Shown here: one piece after another, positions 36,201 to 48,200 of the stretch
Numbering within the stretch: the stretch's first letter is position 1
How the letters are laid out: the number at the start of each line of letters is the position of its first letter
Source: Emydura subglobosa
Lineage: Eukaryota > Chordata > Testudines > Chelidae
Length of the DNA: 64,000 nucleotides
Direction: 5' to 3'
NCBI GenBank assembly: GCA_007922225.1
Contig: ML680053.1
Span: 905,434 to 969,433, forward strand
Notes under the pieces: generated by a model
What the model was told of the DNA's origin: nothing
Databases searched by the model: none
The model's input: only the letters and a program-made list of their open reading frames with translations
Made by a program: the position numbers and the translations under genes

Positions 36201-39200
36201 AGAAAAAAAGAAATCAGCTTTACTGACTTACCAACTGGCTCAATAAAATCTGAGTCAATTTTCACATGGAGCAATTCTTCATAGCCTTTGTATTTTGTGG
36301 GAATATACATGGAGCTGCTCGCTGTCCTGGGCTTGTTCTTTCTTTGCCCTGGTCTTTCCTCCAGTTCATGTCTCCAAATAGAGCTAGGTATGTCAGCCCC
36401 ATCATTCAGCTTTAGACATCAAGGGGAAAGGATTTACACAGGTACTTTTCATTGCAAAGTAAGTCACCAAAAATGCCCTTCCCCCAACAAAACTCTAGAC
36501 AGTAAAAAGCAGATCTCTCAGACCTGAATTCTACCTTCAGCTACATCAACAACTGCACACCACAGTGCTCCCTGGGGTTCCTTGGGCTTATGTGAAGATG
36601 GAAATTGTCTTTAAATATCCAAATTTGGTGCATCTAGGTTTCCTAATTGATACCCTGTTCACGTGCACAGCAATAATAATACAATTTAGTCATTAAACTA
36701 GAGTATCTAATATCATAACAGTCCCCAAACGTTAATTGAGCTGCAACACCCCTGGAAAAGTCTGTATGATCCCTGCTAACCTGGGATTTTTCAGATAAGG
36801 TAAGGCTAGTTTAGATGTTTTTACCACCATCCAACCTTATTGTTTCCAGATTAGAAAAATCCTGGTGCAGACAAGATCCAAGACCAATAGGGACTTTACT
36901 CATTGTCACATAGCGAGTCATTAGAAATGCTGGGAACTAACCACTAGACCACTTTCCTCTCTGGACATTCAGCGTTTGGCTTCTCTAATGCTTTAACCAA
37001 GTTTACTCACATACACAATTGGAGGGCTATGGTTCAGGGAGAGAATGTTTGAAAAGCTGCCCTATGAACTTCTGAAAGGGAATGCGATGGCTCAGCAGGC
37101 TGAAGTCTATCCATAGACTAGGTTCAAAACAGGACGTGGCCTGCTGAGATTGTAAGCTCTTTGGGCAGGGAATGGTTTGTGCATGTGCAATGTGATACAG
37201 GGCATAGCACAAGTGGAGCCTGTCAGGATTAGTGTTAGTTATCCGGATTGCAATAACAGCTTCACCCTTCTACCCAGCCAATGCACTTCAGTCCAGATCT
37301 GGACTAACCCCTCAAGGGGAGAGATGGGAATTCAGTTTCCATGTACACGTCATCCCTTGAACACGGGCTCTGCTGAGACTTCTAATAAGGGAACCAATTA
37401 GTGCCAATGGCTTTTGTGATGTGGTCACTTTCCCAGTGGGAACAGAAAACTTTTTTCACACACAGCAGCAAAAAGCCATTAGATGTTAATGATTTTTGAT
37501 GACCTGGGCTGGATTTGAACCAGTAACTGTAAGTGCTGTGTTCTATAGTCAGTTACCAAACACCGAACCATCCAGTCCACCTGCAACCCTGTTACCTTTA
37601 TAAATGTAATCAAAACCAGGAAAGTAGAAAACTGATTGTTGGTTTCCATTAACACCACAGCAGTGCATGTAATTGTGCTCGTTTCTGTTTGTGTTTCCAT
37701 GGCCAGCTGGCTTGTAAATGGAGAATTCTGATGCAACAACCTTCAGTTACATGCATGTGACGCTTCCTTCTTTTAGAAAACGAAGGTCATTTGGACTAGC
37801 CTTTGGATCTCGAATGCTAGATATTTCAATCATGAATTCACAAGTGAGGCTGGCTTAATACTAGGCAGAGGCACAGTACATGTGCACACACCTGAGTCAG
37901 AAAGAACAAGTCAGTGTCCTCTCCAGCTCTGCCACGACCAAGTTTGGCATCACATTTCTCTTTCTCCAGCGCCTCCCTCTGGCTACCAAGCATTCTGGCC
38001 TCATCATAAGGCTCCTGGTTCTGCTGTGCTGAAGATGGTCTGATCGGCGGAAGAGGGTCAGACAGGCTCAACCTCTGTGATCCTTCTTCAGACTCCTCTG
38101 GTTTACCTCCCTCTGTGTCGGACCACAGTTTCCAAAAGAAGGACTCAAGAGGAGCATCTAGCATCAGAGGCTGCTTTGGAACCTTTGGGACGTGTGAGGT
38201 TATCTGGAAGAGAAGCAAAGGATGAACCTCCAGAACTCTCTGAGCTCTGACAAATACTGAGCTCCCTATAGGATTTCTGACCCGTACCGGAAGGGACTTT
38301 GGCATCAATAAACTTATGTCTATAGGCAGGGCCTGAATGCAGACACAGCCAAGGTCAGCATCAGGTTATAACATGGCTTGATCCATTTTTTAAGCTGGTT
38401 AAATACAGTTTAGCCCCATCCGCAAAGGCCAGTGCAATCAATGTGATATCTGCTCAGCCACAACAGAATTTAACTGCCATTATCTCTGGAATGTTTTTAT
38501 TCTATAGCTTCCAGTCCAGCTTATGAGAGCTGAGTGAAATGTATGTGCTAGGCTCTGCCAGGATGTGGGGAGCAAATTATCTTCTCAGTCAACTCCCTTG
38601 TGATGCACTTGCTGCACAGCACATATATCAGGGTGTAGCTGCACTTGCTGGATGTTGAGGTGACGTTTATTCATTATTGCAAGAAATGCAGGCAGGAGCA
38701 AATCGCGCATGATGCATCTGTAACTCCTGTGAGTCCCCCACCCCATGGCTGCTACTGAGCAGTCACAAGAAGACTTTGCCAACGGCAGCTCAGACCCTGC
38801 GGGAGCTATGGAGCACAAATCACTGGGAGAAATTCTATGGCCTGCTTTACACAGGAGGTGAAACTATGTGATCATCAGGGTCCCATCTGGCCTTAAAGTC
38901 TATGAAGCATATGCCAGGAGGAAAGGGGCCAGCAGAGCGGCAGTCATTCATACAGACCAACTCCGACCTTCAGAGATCATCTGGGAGTGCCCATCTCTAT
39001 GGATCCCCTGAATCCATGGGATGGAGACGTCTCAACTTGTGCTTCTCCAAAGCCATCTGACTCAAGGGGCAGGGTCCCGAACACTCTGCAAGGTTCACTA
39101 CATGGAGGGGCCCCATGTAATTATATTGAAAAAGTCACATTACCCAGTTGCAGTGCTTAATAGAGATGGGATTCCTCACCTGCTTAAAATTAAGCACGTG

Positions 39201-42200
39201 CATTAGTGCTTTGTTAAACTGGGGCCATGGTGCAGACTATATGGTTATTTAGATGGTAAACTCTTTGGATTGTCAAAACACCAGGGCTAGGAACTTCTCA
39301 GATTCTCTGTATAGTGCTTCTTGATAGCAATATCTTGACAACATTTGGAATGAACCAACAGCTGTTGTGTAGCTTCAAACCATCTCATTAGTGGTTTGTG
39401 GGTGAGGATTGTCCTTCATTTCACAAACCGCATCAACATGCAGCTCCAGCTTTCTGCCAGAGAGGACCATAATTCCCTAAGCATTGCAACTTTCTGCTGC
39501 AATATTTTGGGGGTTCTAATAATCTGAATGTTTGGGCTGATGTGAACTCCTCTGATGCTGTTAAGCATTGGACATGGTTCAGATGTACCACCGGGGAGGT
39601 ACATAATCCCTAAAGCTGAACTGAGATTCAGATCTCATCCAGGCCTCAATAATTGGACCGTGCTTAGTATACGTGTTTTTTGAATGGGTCACAAGACTAG
39701 CACTAAAGTTTGTGCCCTGCAGATTGTATAGTGATTAGAAATGCACGTCAGCCAGGTGCTACTGAACCAGGTGTATTAGAATCCTGTACCCAGGCACTTC
39801 AGTGAGAGTGTTACCATTGACTTCATTGCAAGATTGCATTTACTGGGCTGATCCAGTCATACCTTCCTATTACCCTTGGCTGGAATAAAAATGTGTGGTT
39901 TCTCCAGTTTTGAAACCTTTCTTCTAATTAGCTTAATCCCCAGTCTGTGCTGAAGGAAACTGGTTAGCAAAGGTGGATCACCTGCAAAACAAGAGGATTG
40001 CTTTCAAACCAGCTGTATCTGTCATGGCGTTCTGCCAGCCTAAAGCAAGCTCTCTTCTAGAACACACGTTTTGCTCAGCTCCGCGACAAGGCTCTCTGGG
40101 TTGGCAGCAGCTGGACTGACTCATGCACTGAGAGAGTGAGCCAGCACCTCCTCTGGCTTCCAGCGGTTGCTGCAGGATTTCAGCTTTAATCTGTAAAAGC
40201 ATTGGGGGCAGATCATAGCACCACAAGATGCAGCCGGGGAGGTTCTGCTCCAGTCCTCACTGGGGTATCGGCAAGAGGCAGTGTGGCCCAGCTGATGGTC
40301 ACTGCAGTGGAACCCAGGAGACCGAAGTTCTAATCCTAGGAACCTAAAGGAGTTACGTACTCAACTCCCTGAAACTCAGTGGAGTTGTGCACCTAACTCT
40401 CCTAGGCTCCAGCTCCGCATGCCTTAGAATGGCAGGGCATGCTCCCCCAGGCCGGCGAGCACTGCTAGCTGGTGTGTGGGCATAGGCAAGGCCTGGCCTC
40501 CTCCCTCCCTGCAACCCTTGGAGTGGCTTAAAGCTACAGAAGCAGTGTCCAGGAGAGCGCAAGGGCTGTAACTGGGGTTCGTCTCTGTGCGGGGAACGGT
40601 GTACCCTGCCAACCTTTCCCAAGGGCCAGCCACAACCTGAGCCACAGAGACGCTTCCCAAGAGAGATCAAACCTGCTGGCCTTACTTATGCCTATCGCCC
40701 TGTTGAAGTCATGGAGACTCAGGGCAGCAGGATTTCTCCCATGGCTTGGAAAGCTTTACGGGTTGGTTCTGAGCAGGCAGGACCAGCAGTTTAAATTAAC
40801 AGTAGCTCTAACATCTCAACTGCTGGCCGCTGTGTCCATGCCAGCTGTCAGCACAACGAGCGCTGGAGCAGCAAACCCAAGGCAAGTGCATGAAAACGAT
40901 CCCTTTTCAAATGACCCCGCACTGGGGAGCAAAGCCTGAGAACTGATCCTGCACCTCCAGGGGCGTTTTGTTACTGACTCCAGGGGAAGCAGGAGCGGGC
41001 CCCTCGTTGTGTTTGAGAGTGTAGTTCTCCTACGTGTTTCCCTTCTTGGTAAAGGGCCAGAGCCCGGAGGGGTTCTGGCTGGTACCATACCGCTCCGAAG
41101 GGTGGTGAGGGGGTTGCTATGGAAAGTCAGCTCCATCAAAGAGGGAAAAAGAGCCACGGCTAACAGGTCCTCCTCATTTTCAATCTGCAAGATAAAATAC
41201 AACACCGCAGCACTCCCTGTTAATGTGTGCTGAGGCATTCTCTTTGATTCAGATTTTATCACCATCATACAGGTACTCAATGGTCTGAAACCCAGAGGCA
41301 GCAATCTGGGGACACAGAGGTGAGACTGTGCTGCCTACTGGTTAGAAAACTGCACTGGGACTAAGGAGACCCTGAATTCTAGTCCCCGCTCTGCCACTGG
41401 CCTGCTGGGTGACCTTGGGCAAGTCACTTTATCGCTCCATGCCTTAGTTTCCCCATCTGCAAAATGGGGATAATGATTCTGATCTCCTTTGTAAAGTGAT
41501 TTGAGATCTATGGCTGAAAAGTGCCAGGTAAGGGCTAGGTATTGTCATCTCTGAGAGGCAGAGCTAGTGTACTGCGCACCCAGTATTCTTCCCAAGTAAA
41601 CATTGACAGCAGGACTGGAGGGCAGCCACCTTCCTCTCTAACGTGGGCATGTAGTCCAGCTGCTCGGATCAACATGAACCACTGCATGCTGGGAAATGCA
41701 GTCTCTATGAGCCACATCGCCATAGCAAAGGGGCGGGTGTACCTGCAGTCAGAATTCATAACAGGAACAAAAATTCCACTTAATGAGAAGAAGATCAGGG
41801 GAGCACCAGCCATACTGCAGTCTGACCCAAAAGATCCAGCACTGAGGTAGCACCCAGGAGAGAGAGGGTCAGACTAGATCGCTCTGCCCTCCTCTATCAT
41901 GGTGTCGTGGTACTGCTCTGCTACTGCAGCTGATCACACGTGGGGATGGGAGAGCGTGGAGAAGGAGGGAGGAGGTACCCTCCATTGTGCTGGCACAACC
42001 CAATCCTACTCTCTGAGCACAGAGCCACCAGCAGTGCCAGACGCTTCAGAGGAGGCAGGACAGGAGCAGGCTATGCGCCCACTAGCAGTCGAGGGCTGGA
42101 GCTGGGGTACACTGATTTCAAAGGTACTGCAGTTCCCACTCCTACCTGTGCTGCTCCAGCACACCCAGAGGCATGATGGAGGAGAGAGGCAGGCACAGTG

Positions 42201-45200
42201 ACTTCAGCTCCTGGCTCTGGGGCAATGCCCATAGACCCCACCTCGGCCTCCCAGTGCCTTCTACAGCCTCAGTCTTAGAGCCTGTCACCAGGCCAGGAGT
42301 GGAGTCTCTGAGGGGCCAGCAAGTGTCTAGGATAGAACAAGGGGACAGAGATTTCTAAGCTTCTTACAATCCTGTGGAGCAGCAGAACACCACTGGCCAA
42401 GGCAAATCTCTGTGGTGGGACCTAGCACCCTCCCTGAGGGTATTTCCAGTTCCATCAAGAAAGCATACCAAGGGGGGTGTATGTAGAAGCGAAATAATGG
42501 CTCTCCCTGTCCCCTGATAGGCCCAGATTCAGCCCTGACTACTGCAGACAGCTCCAGCCTGTAAGCACCCGGGCTGACTCACCTTGTTGTTGGCCAGGCT
42601 GAGATAGCGCAGTTCCGGAAGGGGGAGTGTAAACTCCTGGATCAAAGTGTTCTTGGAACTGGCAGGGAGAGTCCCAGAGTCGGCGAGACATGAACTGTCA
42701 TTTCCCTCCATGGAAACATCCTTACAGAAGGAGGGGGAATAGGGAGAGAGAGAGAAAGACACAGACACTGGACTTCAGCAGGGGGATCTCGAGGACATGG
42801 TGACTTCTAAATCCAGCCCAGTTACCATAAAAATCCACACTGGCTGCAGAAGATCAACAAAGTGTTCATGGAATGAAAGCAGGTGAGAGAGAGAAGGCAC
42901 AAGGCCTAGCGGTTAACATAGAGGACTAGGGCTCAGGACTCCTGGGTTCCAGCCCCAGGCCTGCCACTGACTAATTGCTAGATCTTGGGCAAGTCACTTA
43001 CGAATGGGGAATCTGAGGCACAGAGAGGGTAACAAGTCAGGTGTGTTGTGATCATTATATCTACAGGGTTCACACTGGCCGGGCTCCAGACAACACAACC
43101 AGCTGGTACTTTTCCCTGCTGGTTGCATATTATGCTCCAGAATCTAAGTGTTCATTTAAAATAAATTAAAACTCTAACCGTATCTGCTTGAGTCTATAGA
43201 TAGCCTGAAAACCAATAGCTATAACAGCTGTGAATAGCCTTGTAACAGGTTCATTCACCCTCTGGTACCTCCTCGTGGCAGGGTCTGGATTATCTTTCAC
43301 CCGGTTTGTTGCCCCCTTCTGTCTGGCCCTCGCTCATCCCACAGCCCCCTCTCGCTCTCCAGGATTCGGGGTGCTCTCTCTTTGTGACTCAGCCCTTCAG
43401 CCAGATCACCATACTGTTTTTTCCCTTCCAGGACAGCCAAGTCCCACCAGATAACCTGCCCATGTGCCGTCTCAGGCAGACTTACGTAATTCCATATCTG
43501 TCCCACTCTCCAAGTGGCTGGTAGGAGAACCCAGCCCACTCCCTACTCCAGGTTCCAGCTCAGAGATCCTAAAATCAGCCGCCAAAGACTGCACTGTCTC
43601 AATCCTCACTGCTTTCCTTGGGCTTTTTCCCACTCTGCCTTCCACAGGCTATTTTTCCCCACAACTCCTCTTGGTAAACCCCCATCAGGGACACAATCTC
43701 AGGGCTTTTGCTCCCCCTGGGTTTCCTCCTATCCACTGCTCTGTGCACAGAGAGTGATTGCAGACTCGCCCTTCTGCTCTCAGCTCTCTGCTTTATACAA
43801 GCTCAGCCTGCTCCCGCATGTCAGTTGGTGCTTCTCAGTCAAGCCTGACTCTCCCCGAAGTGTGGCCTATAAAGTTAATTAGGCCCTTCTGAGCCACCTG
43901 AATCTTTCACAGTTGGTGCAGGGTGAACACCCCATCACCAGCCCTAATCAATCTAAAGGGGGTGTTAACGCTGAAGTCTAACGATGAATGGGTTAAATTT
44001 CAGTATTTTATCACTGTTGATGAGAGCTTGCCTGGAAGGACAGTGGAATCGTATTAGGAAAATCTGCCCCATCCACTGAATGGCACAACCATTTTGGTGT
44101 CAATACTACCTTTTTTTCTGACTCACTGCTGTGTGTTTGTAAAGCCCATTGAGATCTTTGCATGAAAGGCACTCTGTAAGTGCCTGGAAGTAGTGGAAAT
44201 TAACAGAGAGGGTCTTTTCCTCAGAAAATGCTTCTACTGGGATAATTAATAGGACCAAATGTGTTATTTAAACAGCAACACAAATGTGCATTAAATCAGC
44301 TTTAGATGAAGACTAATCCATGAGAGCCAGGATCTAGTTCAGGGAGCCTTGTGAGAACTTGGTTTTGCATGTTGCACTAATGCTGGAGTTTTGCATGGAA
44401 TTTTTGAGAATTTTTCAATACATCAAACTTTGTTGATTAATATTTTAAATGAACTGCCCCCTACTGGATGGAATCAGAACTCTGAAAATCCAGCCACTTA
44501 TATTTAAGTGTTTAAATATGGATTTAAGAGCATAACTTCAGGCACCCAAGTTTGAAAATTATGGCCTAAGTAACTATCCATGATAACTGAGTGAGAAACT
44601 GGCTGTGCTAGGACAGAACCTTAGAGTCCTCTCGATCTGATACTGAAACTGCTAGAACACACTTTTCACTTTCTGCAGGGAGCATTATACAGCAACATTT
44701 TTACAGCTTCATTTTAAACTTACACAGCAGATTTAAGAGCTGAAACATTCACTGGTTATGTGAAAATTTGCTGCAGAAGACTCCAGTCTATGGCAGCTAC
44801 TGATCATAAATCATTCAGGTTGCTAAGGCCTCAGCATTCCCAGAAGGGTTTCTAAAGAATAAGGCAGAAAGAAGCTAACGCTATTAAAGAGAAGAACCCG
44901 AGAAGGAGAAAAACTTCAGACTGCACATCCTAAACCATAAGTCAGCAAACAGTTCTTACCAGCAATGGTGGTTCTCGAGAGATAGAAGTAAAAATAACCT
45001 CTGTAATAAAACACAAACAAATCATGGGCTTCTAAATATAACGACATGGGACTTAGATGGCCAGCTCTTTGGGGCAGGGACTTTCTTTTTGTTCTGTGTT
45101 TGTACAGCACCTAGCACAATGGGGTCCTTGTCCATAACAAGGGATCTTGGGTACTATGGTAATACAGATAAATAATAAATAATAACGGAGCTCTGGTTTG

Positions 45201-48200
45201 TGTTGGCCCATGCCATAACCACGGGAATTGGAAGGGATGCATGCGGTGTTGGTCTGACAGTCTTCATGACCAAGACAGCCTCTGGCTGAGTCTGCCAACA
45301 AGTATAGCAATTAGTACTGCTCAGGACCTAATGGCACAACATCCATTTATGTCAAGGATGCAGGATCAGGGTCTCAACATAGTGGGCGTGTTGGGTGCAC
45401 TGTAATCCACAGATGAAATCCTGGCCCAACTGAAGCCAATGGGAGTTTTGCTGGTGATTTCAGTAGGGCCAGGATTTCACCCCATATAGATGTTTAAGGC
45501 CAGAAGGGACCATTAAGATCACCTAATCTGACCTCATAATGAAGAACTCTCTCTGAAGTACCTGTTCTCCCCCCCCCTTCAACCTCTGAGCCCTAACACA
45601 CACACAATCCTCCAAGGTATTGCTGTTTTAACCATGTCATGCAGTCTCTCTGATACATGGCTCTGGAAAGGCTCAGCAGTGGATTAAGAAACCCGATCCT
45701 TCTCCCACTGCAATCAATGGCAACGTTCCCACTGATTTCAACGGGACCAGGAGCCGACCCTGAGAGCTGTGAATGGAAGGCGCAGCTGTTACCTGTCCTG
45801 TCTGGATCCTTGCTGTTTTGTAAAATTAAGTATTCCAGTTGCTCTTTCTCCATCACCAGCTCTCCTTGCAACCCTGCCCCAGCTTGCAGCAGCGGCTCAT
45901 GTCTCTGTCCAAATCTAGACGGACAGCTGCGTGACTCCACCTTGGAGCCCATCTTTTCCGATGGGGGGTGGAGAGAGAACTGGGAATTCTCCATCTGATG
46001 CAGGTAAGGGACCTCCGAAATCCCATTCTTGTCCAAGTTTAACTGCTTCAAACTGATCAGAAGAGGAAGTGACAGGGAAGCCTAATGAAAGTTACCACGA
46101 CATGTACACACCTTTTGTTAAGCCCTGTTATTAGCACGCAGAGTGGGAAACGGTCCCTGAGCCTCTGTGGATGCTGTGCTTCTCAATAACAATTCGACAT
46201 AAAGGTTTCAGAGACATCTGCTTCTTCCACTGACCTTTGTCTATGCTGAAACACACTAAGGTGACAATCATAGGCCCGATCGTGTAAGGTGCTGAGAGTC
46301 CTTCCCTCCCACAGAAGTCTATGGGAGTTCTCAGCTCACAGAAAAGGCTCAGCGTCTTGCAGGATTAGGCTCTATCACCTGAGTGACACCATATTTGTTC
46401 AGTTATTTGGGCTTTAACAGCCAAGAAGACAGGCTGGCAGATGGTTAACTCAGGAGGTGCTGATCCTTGGGGTTTGATAATTGGGATCCGGCTGTAAGAA
46501 TACACAACGCTTTGTACCGCCATAGCAGCTTACACTCATTGCTGAATTTAACCTCACAATCCCCGGTGAGGAAGGAATGCATGATTATCCCCAATTTACA
46601 GATGGGGAAGCTGAGGCCCTGAAAGATTAACTGACTTGCTCAGCCTCACAAAGGAAGTTAGTTGAAGAAACTGGTATAAAATCCAGGGCTCCTGACATCT
46701 AGTTCCATGTCCCAACCCAGTCTGTCCTTCCTCCTCTCTGCAGAACTTCACAGACAATATGAAAATCTACTACAGGAATGTCTATGCGTAGGAAGAATAA
46801 TAATATAGAGCCTCACTTTTAACTCAGACCAAACTGCCATCTCCAGGCCCCTTGCAGTTCCAAAATACTGCAAAGAAATACTGGCTAGTGGTTAACGTCT
46901 GCATTAGGAGTCAGAGGAGCTGTATTCTAGTCCCAACTCTGCCACTGGCTGCCTGAATGATCTTGCATGAGGCATGTCACCTCTTTGTGGCTCAGTTTCC
47001 CTCCCTGTAAAATGGGGATAACAACACTTAGCCAACTCACAGGGTGCGGTGATGTTTGACTCATTAATGTTTGCAAAGGGCTTTGAGACCCTTCAGTGTG
47101 ATAGAAGTGCAGAGTATTACTATAAAATGCTCTCCTGCCAGCTCCCCGGCTTTGTTCACACGCTCCTCACTAGAGCTGGGCAAATAACCAATTTTTCGGT
47201 ATGCTAGCGATTCCACAGATTGGGGGGGAAATTATTTCAGATTGAACCGAAAACATTTTTTCAGATTTGCAGCAAATCAAAAAATCATGATAAAAAACTG
47301 CTTCGGGTCAAACAGAACTTTTTGTTTCAAACACTTCAAAACAAAATCTTTCACTCTCGACCATTTTTAAAGGATTTTGGGGGTTTTTTTAACTAAAACT
47401 AGAGGAAAGTTGGAAATAAAAAGTCAAAATGTTTCATCTCTAAAATGTCAAAGCAAAATGTTTCCATTTTTTTGGATTTTGTTTTGTTGTTTCCAATGGA
47501 AACAATTTGGCAAAACTGACACAAATTTGTGCCGACAAATCTGCCTTTTACACCAGAAAAAGTTTGAGCTGAAAAATTTCACCCAGCTGTCCTCCATCCT
47601 CCAAGCTTTCCCTCCTGCTCCACACTACAAGCCTCCACCTGCTTCCTCCCTTTAAACACCTTCTCAAATCCTGTTGGTCCCATAGCACACAGCATGTGTA
47701 AAGACGACACCACCGTGTTCATAGCTCTGCTGTACTAGCTGGCCCCCTCTTGGGAAGGGCTTGGGACCTGATTCTGCATTAACCAATCTCCTCGGCTCAG
47801 ATACCTCTAAACTGCATTGCACATGACCAGTAGGCTGTATGAATAACTAATACTGACAATAAATCAAAGGGACTTTACCCACTGCCTTCCCGAACTCAGC
47901 TGGACTAAATCTGAGGTTGTTAAATCCATGCAAGGAAAACGGGAAGAGCTATATGCGCCCGTCCATCATTTCTGAGCCTTGGGATATGAGCAAAAGCACT
48001 TGACATGATACTGAATTACTTCCTATCCATCTATTTTAGGGCAGCCAGGGAGGTCATTGTCACTTCTCTACTGTTTTCATTTGACCTACAATTCCCAAGA
48101 TTGGACAAAGTGGAAAGGAAAATACCCTAAGTTACATAGTCTTTTTTTTAAGTTTCAGTGTGTTGCTGAGGGGCAGCTATCAGAGACTGTGCCAAAAGAA

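Noticed and set aside
37478..37590. Possible tRNA gene on the - strand (good B box)
   Set aside because: No acceptor stem or anticodon arm can be formed and the A box is poor; a tRNA-derived SINE explains it better.
42583..46052. Direct splice from XRRA1 exon 7 to exon 9
   Set aside because: The phases disagree (1 to 0) and give a stop within a few codons; the microexon at 44960-45000 resolves this.
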